NCBI GenBank assembly: GCA_964352225.1
Contig: CAYGRM010000087.1
Span: 1 to 20,048, forward strand
From: CAJQQY01 sp964352225
GTDB taxonomy: Bacteria > Bacteroidota > Bacteroidia > Chitinophagales > Saprospiraceae
DNA: 20,048 nt
Direction: 5' to 3'
Position numbers and translations under genes: made by a program
Notes under the pieces: model-generated
What the model saw: only the letters and a program-made list of their open reading frames with translations
Databases searched by the model: none
Told to the model about the DNA's origin: nothing
Shown: piece by piece, positions 13,782 to 20,048 of the stretch
Numbering within the stretch: position 1 is the stretch's first letter
Layout of the letters: each line of letters opens with the position of its first letter

Positions 13782-14798
13782 TTATCTCCTTTTTAATAAT
13801 TGAGTTGCTTTTTTAGAGCCTAATTTTTCAGCCTCTTTCCAATCTTTTAAGAATCCATTCTTTCCAGCTTTTTCTCTAGCTATACCTCGGTAAAGATATT
13901 TATCAGCATCAGAGATTTTATCTTTTCCTTTTTCAATTTTGAGTACTTTGTCGAAAGCATTGAAAGCGGTTTCATAATCGCCAATTTCTAACAATGCTTT
14001 TCCGTAGTCAAACCAAACTGCTCTTTTGAAAGGGATATTTGGGTTTCCTGGTTTGAAATTTCTTGCACAGAAAAATTTTAGATCAGGAATAGCACCTGCA
14101 TAATCATTCAAGGCAAAATGGCATTCTGCTTTGTAGCGCCGAGCTTGCCAATATATTGGTTGAAGTGGGATAGAAGTCTTGATGGCTAAATCAAAATCTT
14201 TAATTGCATTCTCCCAATTTTTATTCACTTTCTCTACGTTTCCTCTGCCAAAATACGGTTCTGGATTACTTGGAGAGAAATCAATACTTTTCGTGAAATC
14301 ATATATTGCATCTTCATAGTTTTTCAATTTGAAATTGATAAAACCTCTACGTTCATACGCTTGAGCATGACGATCGTATTTTTCGATGGCTTTGTTTAAT
14401 GATTTAATTGCTTCGTCTTCTTTTCCTTTTTTCTCTAATAATTCTCGCCCTTTCAAATAAGCTTGAACTGCAGATCGATCACTTTTAGGCTCGATGATGC
14501 CATGATGGAGAATTTTACCATTCTCAGTCATCCATGCAGTCATATTACCAGCAACAGCAAATTGAGCTACGTACTCTAACATGCTAATTGTGTTTTTCCA
14601 ACTCTTTTCAGAGCCTTGGGTAATAAATCTAGGAACTGTGAGTGAGGCGGAAGCCTCATCAAAGATTTCTTCTTCTTCAAGTAGAATGTCAAATTTGTAA
14701 TAACTTTCTACTCGGTGTTGGTACATCTTAAGTACCGTTTCGTAACTTTTTGCGCTTCCAAATTCTAAGCGTCCGGTCCAAATTGTCTTGTAAGTCAT
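13782..14798 (-). CDS. Cytoplasmic tetratricopeptide repeat protein
   Basis: This 338-residue protein has no signal peptide or membrane segment. The first 105 residues form a separate domain that I do not recognise. It contains KSWKNTISMLEYVAQFAVAG and an AWMTENGKILHHGIIEP segment. From about 107 to 330 run TPR units, for example AIKSLNKAIEKYDRHAQAYE, AIYDFTKSIDFSPSNPEPYF, AIKDFDLAIKTS and AFNAFDKVLKIEKG, which likely form a protein-binding solenoid. No catalytic motif is seen. TPR proteins of this kind act as scaffolds, and the partner is unknown. It is a single gene between the prfA terminator and a 497-base upstream gap. A promoter match at 15114-15144 on its strand would give it a leader of about 300 bases containing nested inverted repeats. 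Confidence 0.8.
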   Translation of the reverse strand: MTYKTIWTGRLEFGSAKSYETVLKMYQHRVESYYKFDILLEEEEIFDEASASLTVPRFITQGSEKSWKNTISMLEYVAQFAVAGNMTAWMTENGKILHHGIIEPKSDRSAVQAYLKGRELLEKKGKEDEAIKSLNKAIEKYDRHAQAYERRGFINFKLKNYEDAIYDFTKSIDFSPSNPEPYFGRGNVEKVNKNWENAIKDFDLAIKTSIPLQPIYWQARRYKAECHFALNDYAGAIPDLKFFCARNFKPGNPNIPFKRAVWFDYGKALLEIGDYETAFNAFDKVLKIEKGKDKISDADKYLYRGIAREKAGKNGFLKDWKEAEKLGSKKATQLLKRR

Positions 14799-14883
14799 CT
14801 TGCTGTCTGTTTGAGGAATTAACTAAAATGATTTAATGAAAAAATAGAATAATGTTACCTGTTAGATAAGTATAACAATATTC

Positions 14884-14997
14884 AAACTGGTGTAGTTCCT
14901 CAAGATTTGTTAGTTCAATTTTTTTAAGATTCCGATTGTTATCATTCTCAAAACTAACTTTTGTGCGAAGGCGTTAAACCTATGCTACACGCAGTTT
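14884..14997. repeat. Nested inverted repeats, possible structured RNA
   Basis: AAACTGGTGTAG (14884-14895) pairs with CTACACGCAGTTT (14985-14997) except for a one-base bulge. Inside, GTTAGTT (14909-14915) pairs with AACTAAC (14952-14958). The arms are arranged like a helix with an inner stem. This may be part of the TPR gene's 5' leader or a free small RNA. It does not carry motifs of tmRNA, RNase P RNA or SRP RNA that I can recognise. Confidence 0.4.
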
Positions 14998-15113
14998 ACT
15001 CATGTATGTATCAGTAATTTTACTTTCTCGAAAATTGTATGAATGTTTTGCCCTATGAATGGGCGAGTGTTGATGGGAAAAATAACTAGTTTTCTATTCC
15101 TAAAAGCGAACTA

Positions 15114-15144
15114 CAAAGTTATGCTAAAATTTTGGTTTTTTCAA
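15114..15144 (-). promoter_or_regulatory. Possible promoter of the TPR gene or its leader RNA
   Basis: Read on the minus strand, TTG (15144-15142) and TAACTTTG (15121-15114) are 20 bases apart and fit the phylum consensus. The start point would be near 15107, about 310 bases before the TPR start codon. Confidence 0.4.
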
Positions 15145-15249
15145 TTAATATTTGCATGTTTGCAGGCTTTTTTTGAAAAACATGTGTGTAAATTTAATTT
15201 AAATAAATTTAATTTCATAATCAACTGATAATCAATCGAAAACAAATGC

Positions 15250-15290
15250 TAAATTAGTTACATTTTTATAGAATAAATGTAACTAATTTA
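15250..15290. terminator. Hairpin directly after the radical SAM gene
   Basis: TAAATTAGTTACATTT (15250-15265) and AAATGTAACTAATTTA (15275-15290) are a perfect 16-bp inverted repeat with a 9-base loop. It lies 5 bases beyond the stop of the minus-strand radical SAM gene. It is A+T-rich, with only a weak T-run on the minus side, so termination is likely but may be inefficient. Confidence 0.65.
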
Positions 15291-15295
15291 GGTCA

Positions 15296-16318
15296 TTAGG
15301 CCCAAACCTTGCATCCTTCAGTACAATTTGTGCAAATATCTATCTGATCTCGCCCTTTTAGCAAAGTTTTTCTAAAATTATAATATTCATCACTTCGCCA
15401 TATTTCTTGAAATGTTGCTTCTTTTAAATCGCCTAAACGATGTTCTGCATCTTTATCAAAGCAGCAAGGGACAACTAATCCATCCCAAGTAATCACACAG
15501 CTATGCCACAATTTCCAACAATGATTAAGTAATTCGTTCTTTATGGTATATTTTCCGTTGTCTTGTTTTTTATATCGAGCGTATTTTTCTATAGTTGGAA
15601 TCAACGGATTCCCATTTTCATAATCATAGACTTGAGCCGTTTTTAATTTGACTTCATCTACTCCAATTTCTTCGGCTAAGCGATAAATATCTGGAATTTG
15701 ATGCTCGTTTGGTTTTACAACTAAGAATTGAAAAATTACATGAGGTGTTTTTGACTTCATTTTCTTTTTCCACTTTATAATATTTTTTGCTCCTGCTAAA
15801 ACATTTTCTAATTTGCCTTCTTTTCGGTAATTTTCATAAACTTCTTGGGTTGTCCCATCGACTGAAATAATCATTCGATCAAGACCGGACTCAATTGTTT
15901 TCTTTGCATTAGCATCATTTAGAAAATGGCCATTGGTAGAAGTTATCGTATAAATACCATGATCGCTAGCATATTTCACCATATCTAAGAACTTTGGATT
16001 AATGTATGGCTCACCCTGAAAATAAAAAATGAGATACATTAGTTCTTTATGAAGTTCATCTATTGTTTTTCGAAAAAAATCTTCCTTCAGGTTTCCTGTA
16101 GGACGTGAAAACGACCGAAGCCCACTAGGGCACTCTGGACAACGCAAATTGCAGGCTGTAGTTGGTTCGATAGAGATAGTAAAAGGTAATCCCCATTGGA
16201 TGGCTTTGCCTGTCCAGCGAGTTAAATAAAAAGAAGACATTACCTTGATAATATTCCAAATACGGGCTGGGCGAAGTTTAGAAATAAAGTTGAGGGAATC
16301 GTGCCAATATAAACTCAT
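15296..16318 (-). CDS. Radical SAM/SPASM domain protein
   Basis: Radical SAM enzymes use a 4Fe-4S cluster and S-adenosylmethionine to start radical chemistry. The cluster motif is Cys56, Cys60 and Cys63 in TTACNLRCPECPSGLRSF. FQGEPYINPKF carries the GEP motif that contacts SAM. The C-terminal part (about 265-340) is a SPASM domain with cysteines in SCVITWDGLVVPCCFD and ICTNCTEGC, which should bind extra Fe-S clusters. SPASM enzymes often modify peptides or proteins, but this type is a free-standing family of unknown substrate in Bacteroidota. I see no precursor peptide gene, transporter or peptidase beside it. At 340 residues it is complete. A -7-like box (16341-16348) lies just before the ATG, and a hairpin follows the stop, so it is likely a single-gene unit. 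Confidence 0.88.
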   Translation of the reverse strand: MSLYWHDSLNFISKLRPARIWNIIKVMSSFYLTRWTGKAIQWGLPFTISIEPTTACNLRCPECPSGLRSFSRPTGNLKEDFFRKTIDELHKELMYLIFYFQGEPYINPKFLDMVKYASDHGIYTITSTNGHFLNDANAKKTIESGLDRMIISVDGTTQEVYENYRKEGKLENVLAGAKNIIKWKKKMKSKTPHVIFQFLVVKPNEHQIPDIYRLAEEIGVDEVKLKTAQVYDYENGNPLIPTIEKYARYKKQDNGKYTIKNELLNHCWKLWHSCVITWDGLVVPCCFDKDAEHRLGDLKEATFQEIWRSDEYYNFRKTLLKGRDQIDICTNCTEGCKVWA

Positions 16319-16340
16319 ACGGTTTTTGTTTTTTGAAAAT

Positions 16341-16348
16341 CAAAGGTA
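16341..16348 (-). promoter_or_regulatory. Possible -7 box of the radical SAM gene
   Basis: On the minus strand TACCTTTG matches TAnnTTTG and lies 22 bases before the ATG. No TTG is present about 20 bases further upstream. Confidence 0.35.
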
Positions 16349-16620
16349 ATAGAAAAAATAACTTTCGATAAATTCTAGCTGTACATTTGAAATTGTAATA
16401 AATTCTGATTTCTAGTCAAAAAATGAAATGAAAATTGTTACAAAAAAGAGGTTTGATATTAAAAATATTATTAAATTTAAAGAATGTCTATTGCTTTAGA
16501 ATCTAATAACCAGTTAATTATATTATTTGTTTTTTTGTAATGTAAAGAAATAAGGAAAAAATAATTAAAAAGCTTGTCACACTAACTCTCAACATATGAT
16601 TGTTTTTTGAAAATTGTAGA

Positions 16621-16651
16621 TTGTGCGGTGTGTTTATTTACCATATATTTG
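16621..16651 (+). promoter_or_regulatory. Bacteroidota-type promoter of the small secreted protein gene
   Basis: TTG (16621-16623) and TATATTTG (16644-16651) are separated by 20 bases. Transcription would start near 16658, about 17 bases before the ATG at 16675. Confidence 0.55.
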
Positions 16652-16674
16652 AATCAACAAACACACAATAGGAC

Positions 16675-17073
16675 ATGAGAATACTTACACTTTGTATTTT
16701 TTTTTCCTCCCTAATTGCTTCCCCTTCCCAAAATCTAAAAACTGTATCCCAAAATTTTTCGGTTCATCATTTAACTACGTCATTGATTACTCAATTGGAT
16801 GGAGATGTTGAAATTGTGCCATGGGAAAAAGATGAATTATTGATTGAAACTTCGATAATGGAGGAAAACGAAAACGGATCTGATTATACTTTAAACTACA
16901 TTATTAAAAAGAAGAACTTCGAATTAGAGTGTTTTTTGATTGGTGATGCTAGAACATTGCTTTTGACCTCAAAAAAAATCAATAATACGATTTTTTCAAA
17001 AGGACAAAAACATCAAACTAAAAAGACATTTAAGATATACCTTCCAAAAAGATTGCATTACGCGATTCAGTAA
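16675..17073 (+). CDS. Small secreted protein of unknown function
   Basis: This 132-residue protein starts with a signal-peptide-like stretch (MRILTLCIFFSSLIASPSQN), so export to the periplasm is likely. The mature part is predicted to be beta-rich. A repeated pattern of a hydrophobic strand and a charged turn is visible (VSQNFSVHHLTTSLITQLDG, DVEIVPWEKDELLIETS, LNYIIKKKNFELECF, KTFKIYLPKRLHYAIQ). The DGDVEIVPWEKDELLIE region recalls DUF4097-type adhesin-like beta-helix proteins, whose strands contain G.V.I..W..D...I. If so, this protein is a short, single-repeat form. Two cysteines are present (7 in the signal, about 79 in the mature part). It ends in the middle of what would be a strand, so truncation is possible. 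It has its own promoter. Function unknown. Confidence 0.6.
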   Translation: MRILTLCIFFSSLIASPSQNLKTVSQNFSVHHLTTSLITQLDGDVEIVPWEKDELLIETSIMEENENGSDYTLNYIIKKKNFELECFLIGDARTLLLTSKKINNTIFSKGQKHQTKKTFKIYLPKRLHYAIQ

Positions 17074-17083
17074 ATTTTAAAAT

Positions 17084-17167
17084 TTACATTTGGAAAAAGA
17101 TAAACTTCTGACCTAGAGAGGAGCTGTTCATAAAATGTATGAATCAGTTCCTTTCTTACATTTGGAA
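17084..17167. repeat. 12-base direct repeats around an imperfect hairpin
   Basis: TTACATTTGGAA occurs at 17084-17095 and again at 17156-17167. Between them 17115-17132 (beginning AGAGAGGAGCTG) pairs with 17138-17156 (ending AGTTCCTTTCT) with a few G-U pairs and a one-base bulge. The arrangement looks like a target-site duplication with an inverted-repeat core, but it is very small and may be chance. Confidence 0.35.
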
Positions 17168-17182
17168 CTATACTAGTTTATA

Positions 17183-17224
17183 AAAAGAGCACTTTGTAAA
17201 TATCTTGTTACAAAGTGCTCTTTT
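17183..17224. terminator. Bidirectional terminator between the secreted protein gene and cysS
   Basis: A perfect 17-bp stem (AAAAGAGCACTTTGTAA, 17183-17199, with TTACAAAGTGCTCTTTT, 17208-17224) has an 8-base loop. Its A- and T-ends serve the convergent genes. Confidence 0.93.
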
Positions 17225-17248
17225 GATTTAATTTAATTTTTTATAAAA

Positions 17249-18739
17249 TTAACTCTTGCTCCAAGTCGTTCCCTCTTTTCCATCTTTGACTTGAATTTCT
17301 AGATCTTTGAGTGAGTCCCTAATTTTATCAGAAGTTCCCCAATCTTTATTTGCCCGAGCATTTTGTCTAAGTTCGATGATTAGTTGCATCAATCCGTCAG
17401 CTATTCCATTTCCACCGCTAGCACCAATCTCTTCATCCAATAATCCAAAAATGTCATATATAAAGGTATTGAAAGTAGCTTTTAATCGATCCAACGTTTC
17501 AGTTGTGATATCATTGAAAGAAAGATGACCTGCGCTTAAGCTATTTATTTTACTCACTAATTCAAATAATCGAGCCATTGCCATTGGAGTATTGAAATCA
17601 TCACTCATTTGTTGGAAAGCCTTGTCCAGTAAGTCATTGATCTCAGTATCAAGTTCTGCCGCAGATCCATTTGTAGCTTCCATCTTTTGCAATAGAGCAT
17701 TAGCTTCCATCAATCGTCGGTATCCTTTTTCAGCATCTTGCAAGCCTTTGTCAGTAATATCTAATGTACTTCCATAATGAGCTTGTAGCATAAAAAACTT
17801 AACTACCATCGGGCTGTAAGCTTTTGTAATGTGCGGACTATTGCCTGTGAAAAGTTGCTCAGGAGTGATAGTATTTCCATCGCTTTTCGACATTTTTCGG
17901 CCATTCATTTCAAGCATGTTGGTATGGATCCAATAGTTGGCAGGTTGGCAACCACATGCACCATGATTTTGCGCTACTTCATTTTCATGATGAGGGAATT
18001 TCAAATCATTTCCTCCTCCATGAATATCAAAAGTTTTCCCCAAATATTTTGTACTCATTGCTGAGCACTCCAAATGCCATCCTGGAAATCCAACTGACCA
18101 AGGCGAATTCCATCTCAAGATATGATCATCAGATGCTTTCATCCAAATCGCAAAATCAGAGGGATGTTTTTTCTCGCTTTGATTTTTCAAATCGTCTCTA
18201 GTTTCGGTAAGTAGATCATCAATTTTTCTACCTGATAATTGGCCATAAACTTTTTGCTCCTCTGCGAATTTGATCGTATTGAAATAAACAGATCCGTTTG
18301 CTTCATATGCCAAACCATTATCAATAATCTGCTGAACCATATCGATTTGTTCGATAATATGGCCTGTTGCTCGTGGTTCGATACTTGGAGCTAAAGTGTT
18401 GAATATTTTCATCATGTCATGAAAACCAACTGTATATTTTTGGGCAACTTCCATTGGTTCTAACTTTGCCAACTTTGCACCTTTCGACATTTTATCTTCT
18501 CCCTCGTCGGTCAAGTGTCCTACGTCAGTAATATTTCGGACATACCTAACTTGATATCCTAAATGCATCAAATACCTATATATCACATCAAAGCTTACGA
18601 AAGTTCGGCAATTGCCAATATGCACATCACTATAAACCGTAGGTCCACAAACGTACATACCAATGAAACCTTCAGTAATTGGTTGGAAAAGTTCTTTTTG
18701 TCTAGTTAGACTGTTTTGAATATAAAGTTCATTTTTCAT
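17249..18739 (-). CDS. cysS: Cysteinyl-tRNA synthetase
   Basis: CysRS charges tRNA-Cys with cysteine. The 496-residue class I enzyme shows the HIGH-type signature as HIGN (40-43) in GPTVYSDVHIGNCRTF and the KMSKS loop at 282-286 in NGRKMSKSDGNT. The catalytic zinc that selects cysteine should be held by Cys31, Cys225 (WHLECSAMS), His250 and Glu254 (FPHHENEVAQ), all present. The C-terminal helical tRNA-binding part runs from about 330 to the end. The HIGN variant is usual for this phylum. It is a single gene with a strong shared terminator. A -7 box at 18744-18751 lies so close to the ATG that the mRNA may have a leader of only a few bases. The next gene upstream on the same strand (18890) ends 150 bases away. 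Confidence 0.97.
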   Translation of the reverse strand: MKNELYIQNSLTRQKELFQPITEGFIGMYVCGPTVYSDVHIGNCRTFVSFDVIYRYLMHLGYQVRYVRNITDVGHLTDEGEDKMSKGAKLAKLEPMEVAQKYTVGFHDMMKIFNTLAPSIEPRATGHIIEQIDMVQQIIDNGLAYEANGSVYFNTIKFAEEQKVYGQLSGRKIDDLLTETRDDLKNQSEKKHPSDFAIWMKASDDHILRWNSPWSVGFPGWHLECSAMSTKYLGKTFDIHGGGNDLKFPHHENEVAQNHGACGCQPANYWIHTNMLEMNGRKMSKSDGNTITPEQLFTGNSPHITKAYSPMVVKFFMLQAHYGSTLDITDKGLQDAEKGYRRLMEANALLQKMEATNGSAAELDTEINDLLDKAFQQMSDDFNTPMAMARLFELVSKINSLSAGHLSFNDITTETLDRLKATFNTFIYDIFGLLDEEIGASGGNGIADGLMQLIIELRQNARANKDWGTSDKIRDSLKDLEIQVKDGKEGTTWSKS

Positions 18740-18743
18740 GTGG

Positions 18744-18751
18744 CAAAATTA
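18744..18751 (-). promoter_or_regulatory. Possible -7 box of cysS, near-leaderless transcript
   Basis: TAATTTTG on the minus strand fits TAnnTTTG and is followed by CCAC and the ATG at 18739. The start point would be within a few bases of the start codon. No TTG is seen at the -33 distance. The 11-mer TGGCAAAATTA (18741-18751) is identical to the one before the HAD gene. Confidence 0.35.
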
Positions 18752-18889
18752 CATATTTCGTTTTTAAAAAATATAAATAGATCCGATTAAGTGTACGTTT
18801 TTTTTGGAAAAAGTATTGAGATATAGCGTGGAGCGTAATGTGTATTGAGCACATTTTGACCATCAAAATCTTAAGTTTAAATACTTCTG

Positions 18890-19942
18890 CTAAAAAGAAA
18901 TTTTACAAATAACTGGAAAATGATCAGAATAGTTCTCTTTTAAAATTTCGTGACTTTGCACTTCAATTTTTTTGTGAGTCAAAATATAATCAATTCGAAG
19001 TGCAGGAATACTTCCCGCATAAGTAGTGCCAAAACCAGTTCCTTTTTCCTTGAAAGAATCAGTCAAATTTTTGGCTAAAAGATGATAAGTATAAGATTGA
19101 GGGGTATCATTAAAATCACCGCAAACGATTACAGGATGAGGACAAGTTGCGATGTGATTCGCAACTTTTTGAGCTTGTTCAGCACGAAGTTTTGCATAAT
19201 GCTTGAATTTACCCATCATGCCTTTGATGTCTTTGAGGGTTTCTTTATTTCGCAGATCACCCTCTTGTCGAACTTTATCAGCAGTACTTGAAATTCGATT
19301 CGATTGTAGATGAATACTATAAATTCGAACTTTTTTTTCATTAATGATTAAATCTGCCCAAGCACAAGAATTGCTTGTTGACCCAAAATTGATTCCACCA
19401 GAATTTACAATAGGATATTTTGAAAAAATGTAAGCTCCTCGTTTATTAAAGGAATGAATGAAGGGAAAATTGAATTTCTCTTTGATAAAATTGACATTGC
19501 GTTTTAAGGTTTCTTGGGTACAAAGGATTTGGATTTCTTCTCCTCTTTTTAAAAAATGAACGAAATCATTTTCGTGCTTTTCTCTTTTCTCTATATCTCG
19601 TGTGGCAATGCTTAAGCCCTCCAAGTTTTTAATATTATAAGTACCGATAGTAATTGAATTTGCAGTTTCCGTTTTTTCAAAAAAATTAAATCCTACAAAA
19701 CTGGTTACCTGTCCCCATCCCAAAATGATACATCCAAGAGAAAGAAATAAGTATTTCTTTTTTTTAACAAACCAAAATATAACCATGATAACATTACTCA
19801 GCAATAACCAAGGATAAATCAAGCCAAAAAAAGAAAATTGCCAAAAGTGACTAGGATTAATAAAAGGGGAGAGGTATGCAAAAAAAGTTGCAAAAATGAC
19901 TAACACATTGATCCACCGCATTAAATTTTCGAATCTGCCCAC
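18890..19942 (-). CDS. Membrane-anchored endonuclease/exonuclease/phosphatase (EEP) family protein
   Basis: The EEP fold includes DNase I-like nucleases, AP endonucleases and lipid or phosphoinositide phosphatases, all metal-dependent. This 350-residue protein has three N-terminal membrane helices (about 9-27, 36-58, 64-84). The catalytic domain follows with Asn103 (IGTYNIKNL), Glu144 (CTQE), His211 (YSIHLQS), Asp276 and Asn278 (VCGDFNDTP), an RIDYILTHKK segment and Asp340-His341 (YSDHFPV). All active-site residues are present. The membrane anchor places the domain on one face of the inner membrane. Close relatives are common in Bacteroidota, often beside rhomboid protease genes. The upstream gene lies outside the window. 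The substrate is unknown. Met8 is an alternative start. The gene ends 150 bases before cysS on the same strand, with no obvious terminator between. Confidence 0.88.
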   Translation of the reverse strand: MGRFENLMRWINVLVIFATFFAYLSPFINPSHFWQFSFFGLIYPWLLLSNVIMVIFWFVKKKKYLFLSLGCIILGWGQVTSFVGFNFFEKTETANSITIGTYNIKNLEGLSIATRDIEKREKHENDFVHFLKRGEEIQILCTQETLKRNVNFIKEKFNFPFIHSFNKRGAYIFSKYPIVNSGGINFGSTSNSCAWADLIINEKKVRIYSIHLQSNRISSTADKVRQEGDLRNKETLKDIKGMMGKFKHYAKLRAEQAQKVANHIATCPHPVIVCGDFNDTPQSYTYHLLAKNLTDSFKEKGTGFGTTYAGSIPALRIDYILTHKKIEVQSHEILKENYSDHFPVICKISF

Positions 19943-19995
19943 GATGTTAGTTTTTGAGAAAATAAGAGTAGCTAGAAATATTAGAATTTATTCGT

Positions 19996-20048
19996 TTAAA
20001 GTTGGATTTTAGACATTTTACGGTCACCATAAGACTTTATTTTACAAT
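19996..20048 (-). CDS. Possible C-terminal end of a gene upstream of the EEP gene (partial)
   Basis: On the minus strand a frame is open from the window edge to the TAA at 19998-19996. It would end a protein with CKIKSYGDRKMSKIQL. It ends 53 bases before the EEP start, a spacing that fits an operon. Sixteen codons are too few to exclude chance, and I do not recognise the sequence. Confidence 0.3.
   Translation of the reverse strand, partial: CKIKSYGDRKMSKIQL

Larger units (their letters stand above)
14799..15295. other. Long intergenic region upstream of the TPR gene
   Basis: No convincing gene lies in these 497 bases. A 61-codon frame at 15043-15228 has biased composition and no family features. 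The region holds nested inverted repeats (14884-14997), a minus-strand promoter match (15114-15144) and the hairpin after the radical SAM gene (15250-15290). Confidence 0.6.
16319..16674. other. Divergent intergenic region, radical SAM and small secreted protein
   Basis: These 356 very A+T-rich bases hold a -7 box at each end, one facing each gene. No reading frame, tRNA or strong hairpin is seen in the middle. Confidence 0.6.

Noticed and set aside
15043..15228. A 61-codon open frame that could be a precursor peptide for the radical SAM protein
   Set aside because: It is rich in Phe, Lys, Asn and Leu as expected from A+T-rich noncoding DNA, has no leader/core pattern, and overlaps the opposite-strand promoter match.

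Overview
The window is chromosomal DNA from a member of the Bacteroidota. It carries the mutY-ssb-gldE-gldD order typical of that phylum, a PorW/SprE-type secretion lipoprotein, and a tgt end followed by an LptF/LptG-family permease. Starts lack Shine-Dalgarno sequences and sit behind A-rich leaders. Several promoters have the TTG(TTTG)-about 20 nt-TAnnTTTG form of this phylum. The DNA is strongly A+T-rich. The exact family cannot be fixed from sequence alone; a gliding or type IX-secreting saprospirian or flavobacterial relative is likely. I see no phage, IS element, CRISPR array, tRNA or rRNA.

Layout. Positions 1-1480: the 3' end of tgt, then an LptF/LptG permease and a strong terminator. 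1650-2380: an ECF sigma factor with its own promoter and terminator. 2428-6178: a compact plus-strand run mutY, ssb, gldE, gldD, ended by a bidirectional terminator. 6252-7739: two minus-strand genes (HAD-type protein, membrane-anchored M23 endopeptidase). 7940-10928: a large PorW/SprE-like TPR lipoprotein, divergent from M23, with an unusual poly-lysine insert. 11070-12388: a second ECF sigma factor and, 350 bp later, a small ZAS-like anti-sigma protein that has lost its zinc ligands. 12397-13760: prfA with a long leader. 13782-14798: a minus-strand TPR protein with a possible structured leader. 15296-16318: an orphan radical SAM/SPASM protein. 16675-17073: a small secreted protein of unknown function. 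17249-18739: cysS. 18890-19942: a membrane-anchored endonuclease/exonuclease/phosphatase-family protein.

How the genes relate. The clearest theme is the cell envelope. GldD and GldE support gliding and type IX secretion, the PorW/SprE protein links parts of the type IX machine, M23 cuts peptidoglycan, and the LptF/LptG permease moves LPS. Two ECF sigma factors lie close to these loci and could regulate envelope functions, but no target sites can be shown. The rest (MutY, SSB, RF1, CysRS, Tgt) is housekeeping. I found no clear, wholly new multi-gene system. The best leads are the zinc-less anti-sigma protein with the odd spacer before it, the prfA leader with a 12-codon UAG-ended reading frame, the nested inverted repeats before the TPR gene, and the poly-lysine block in the secretion lipoprotein.
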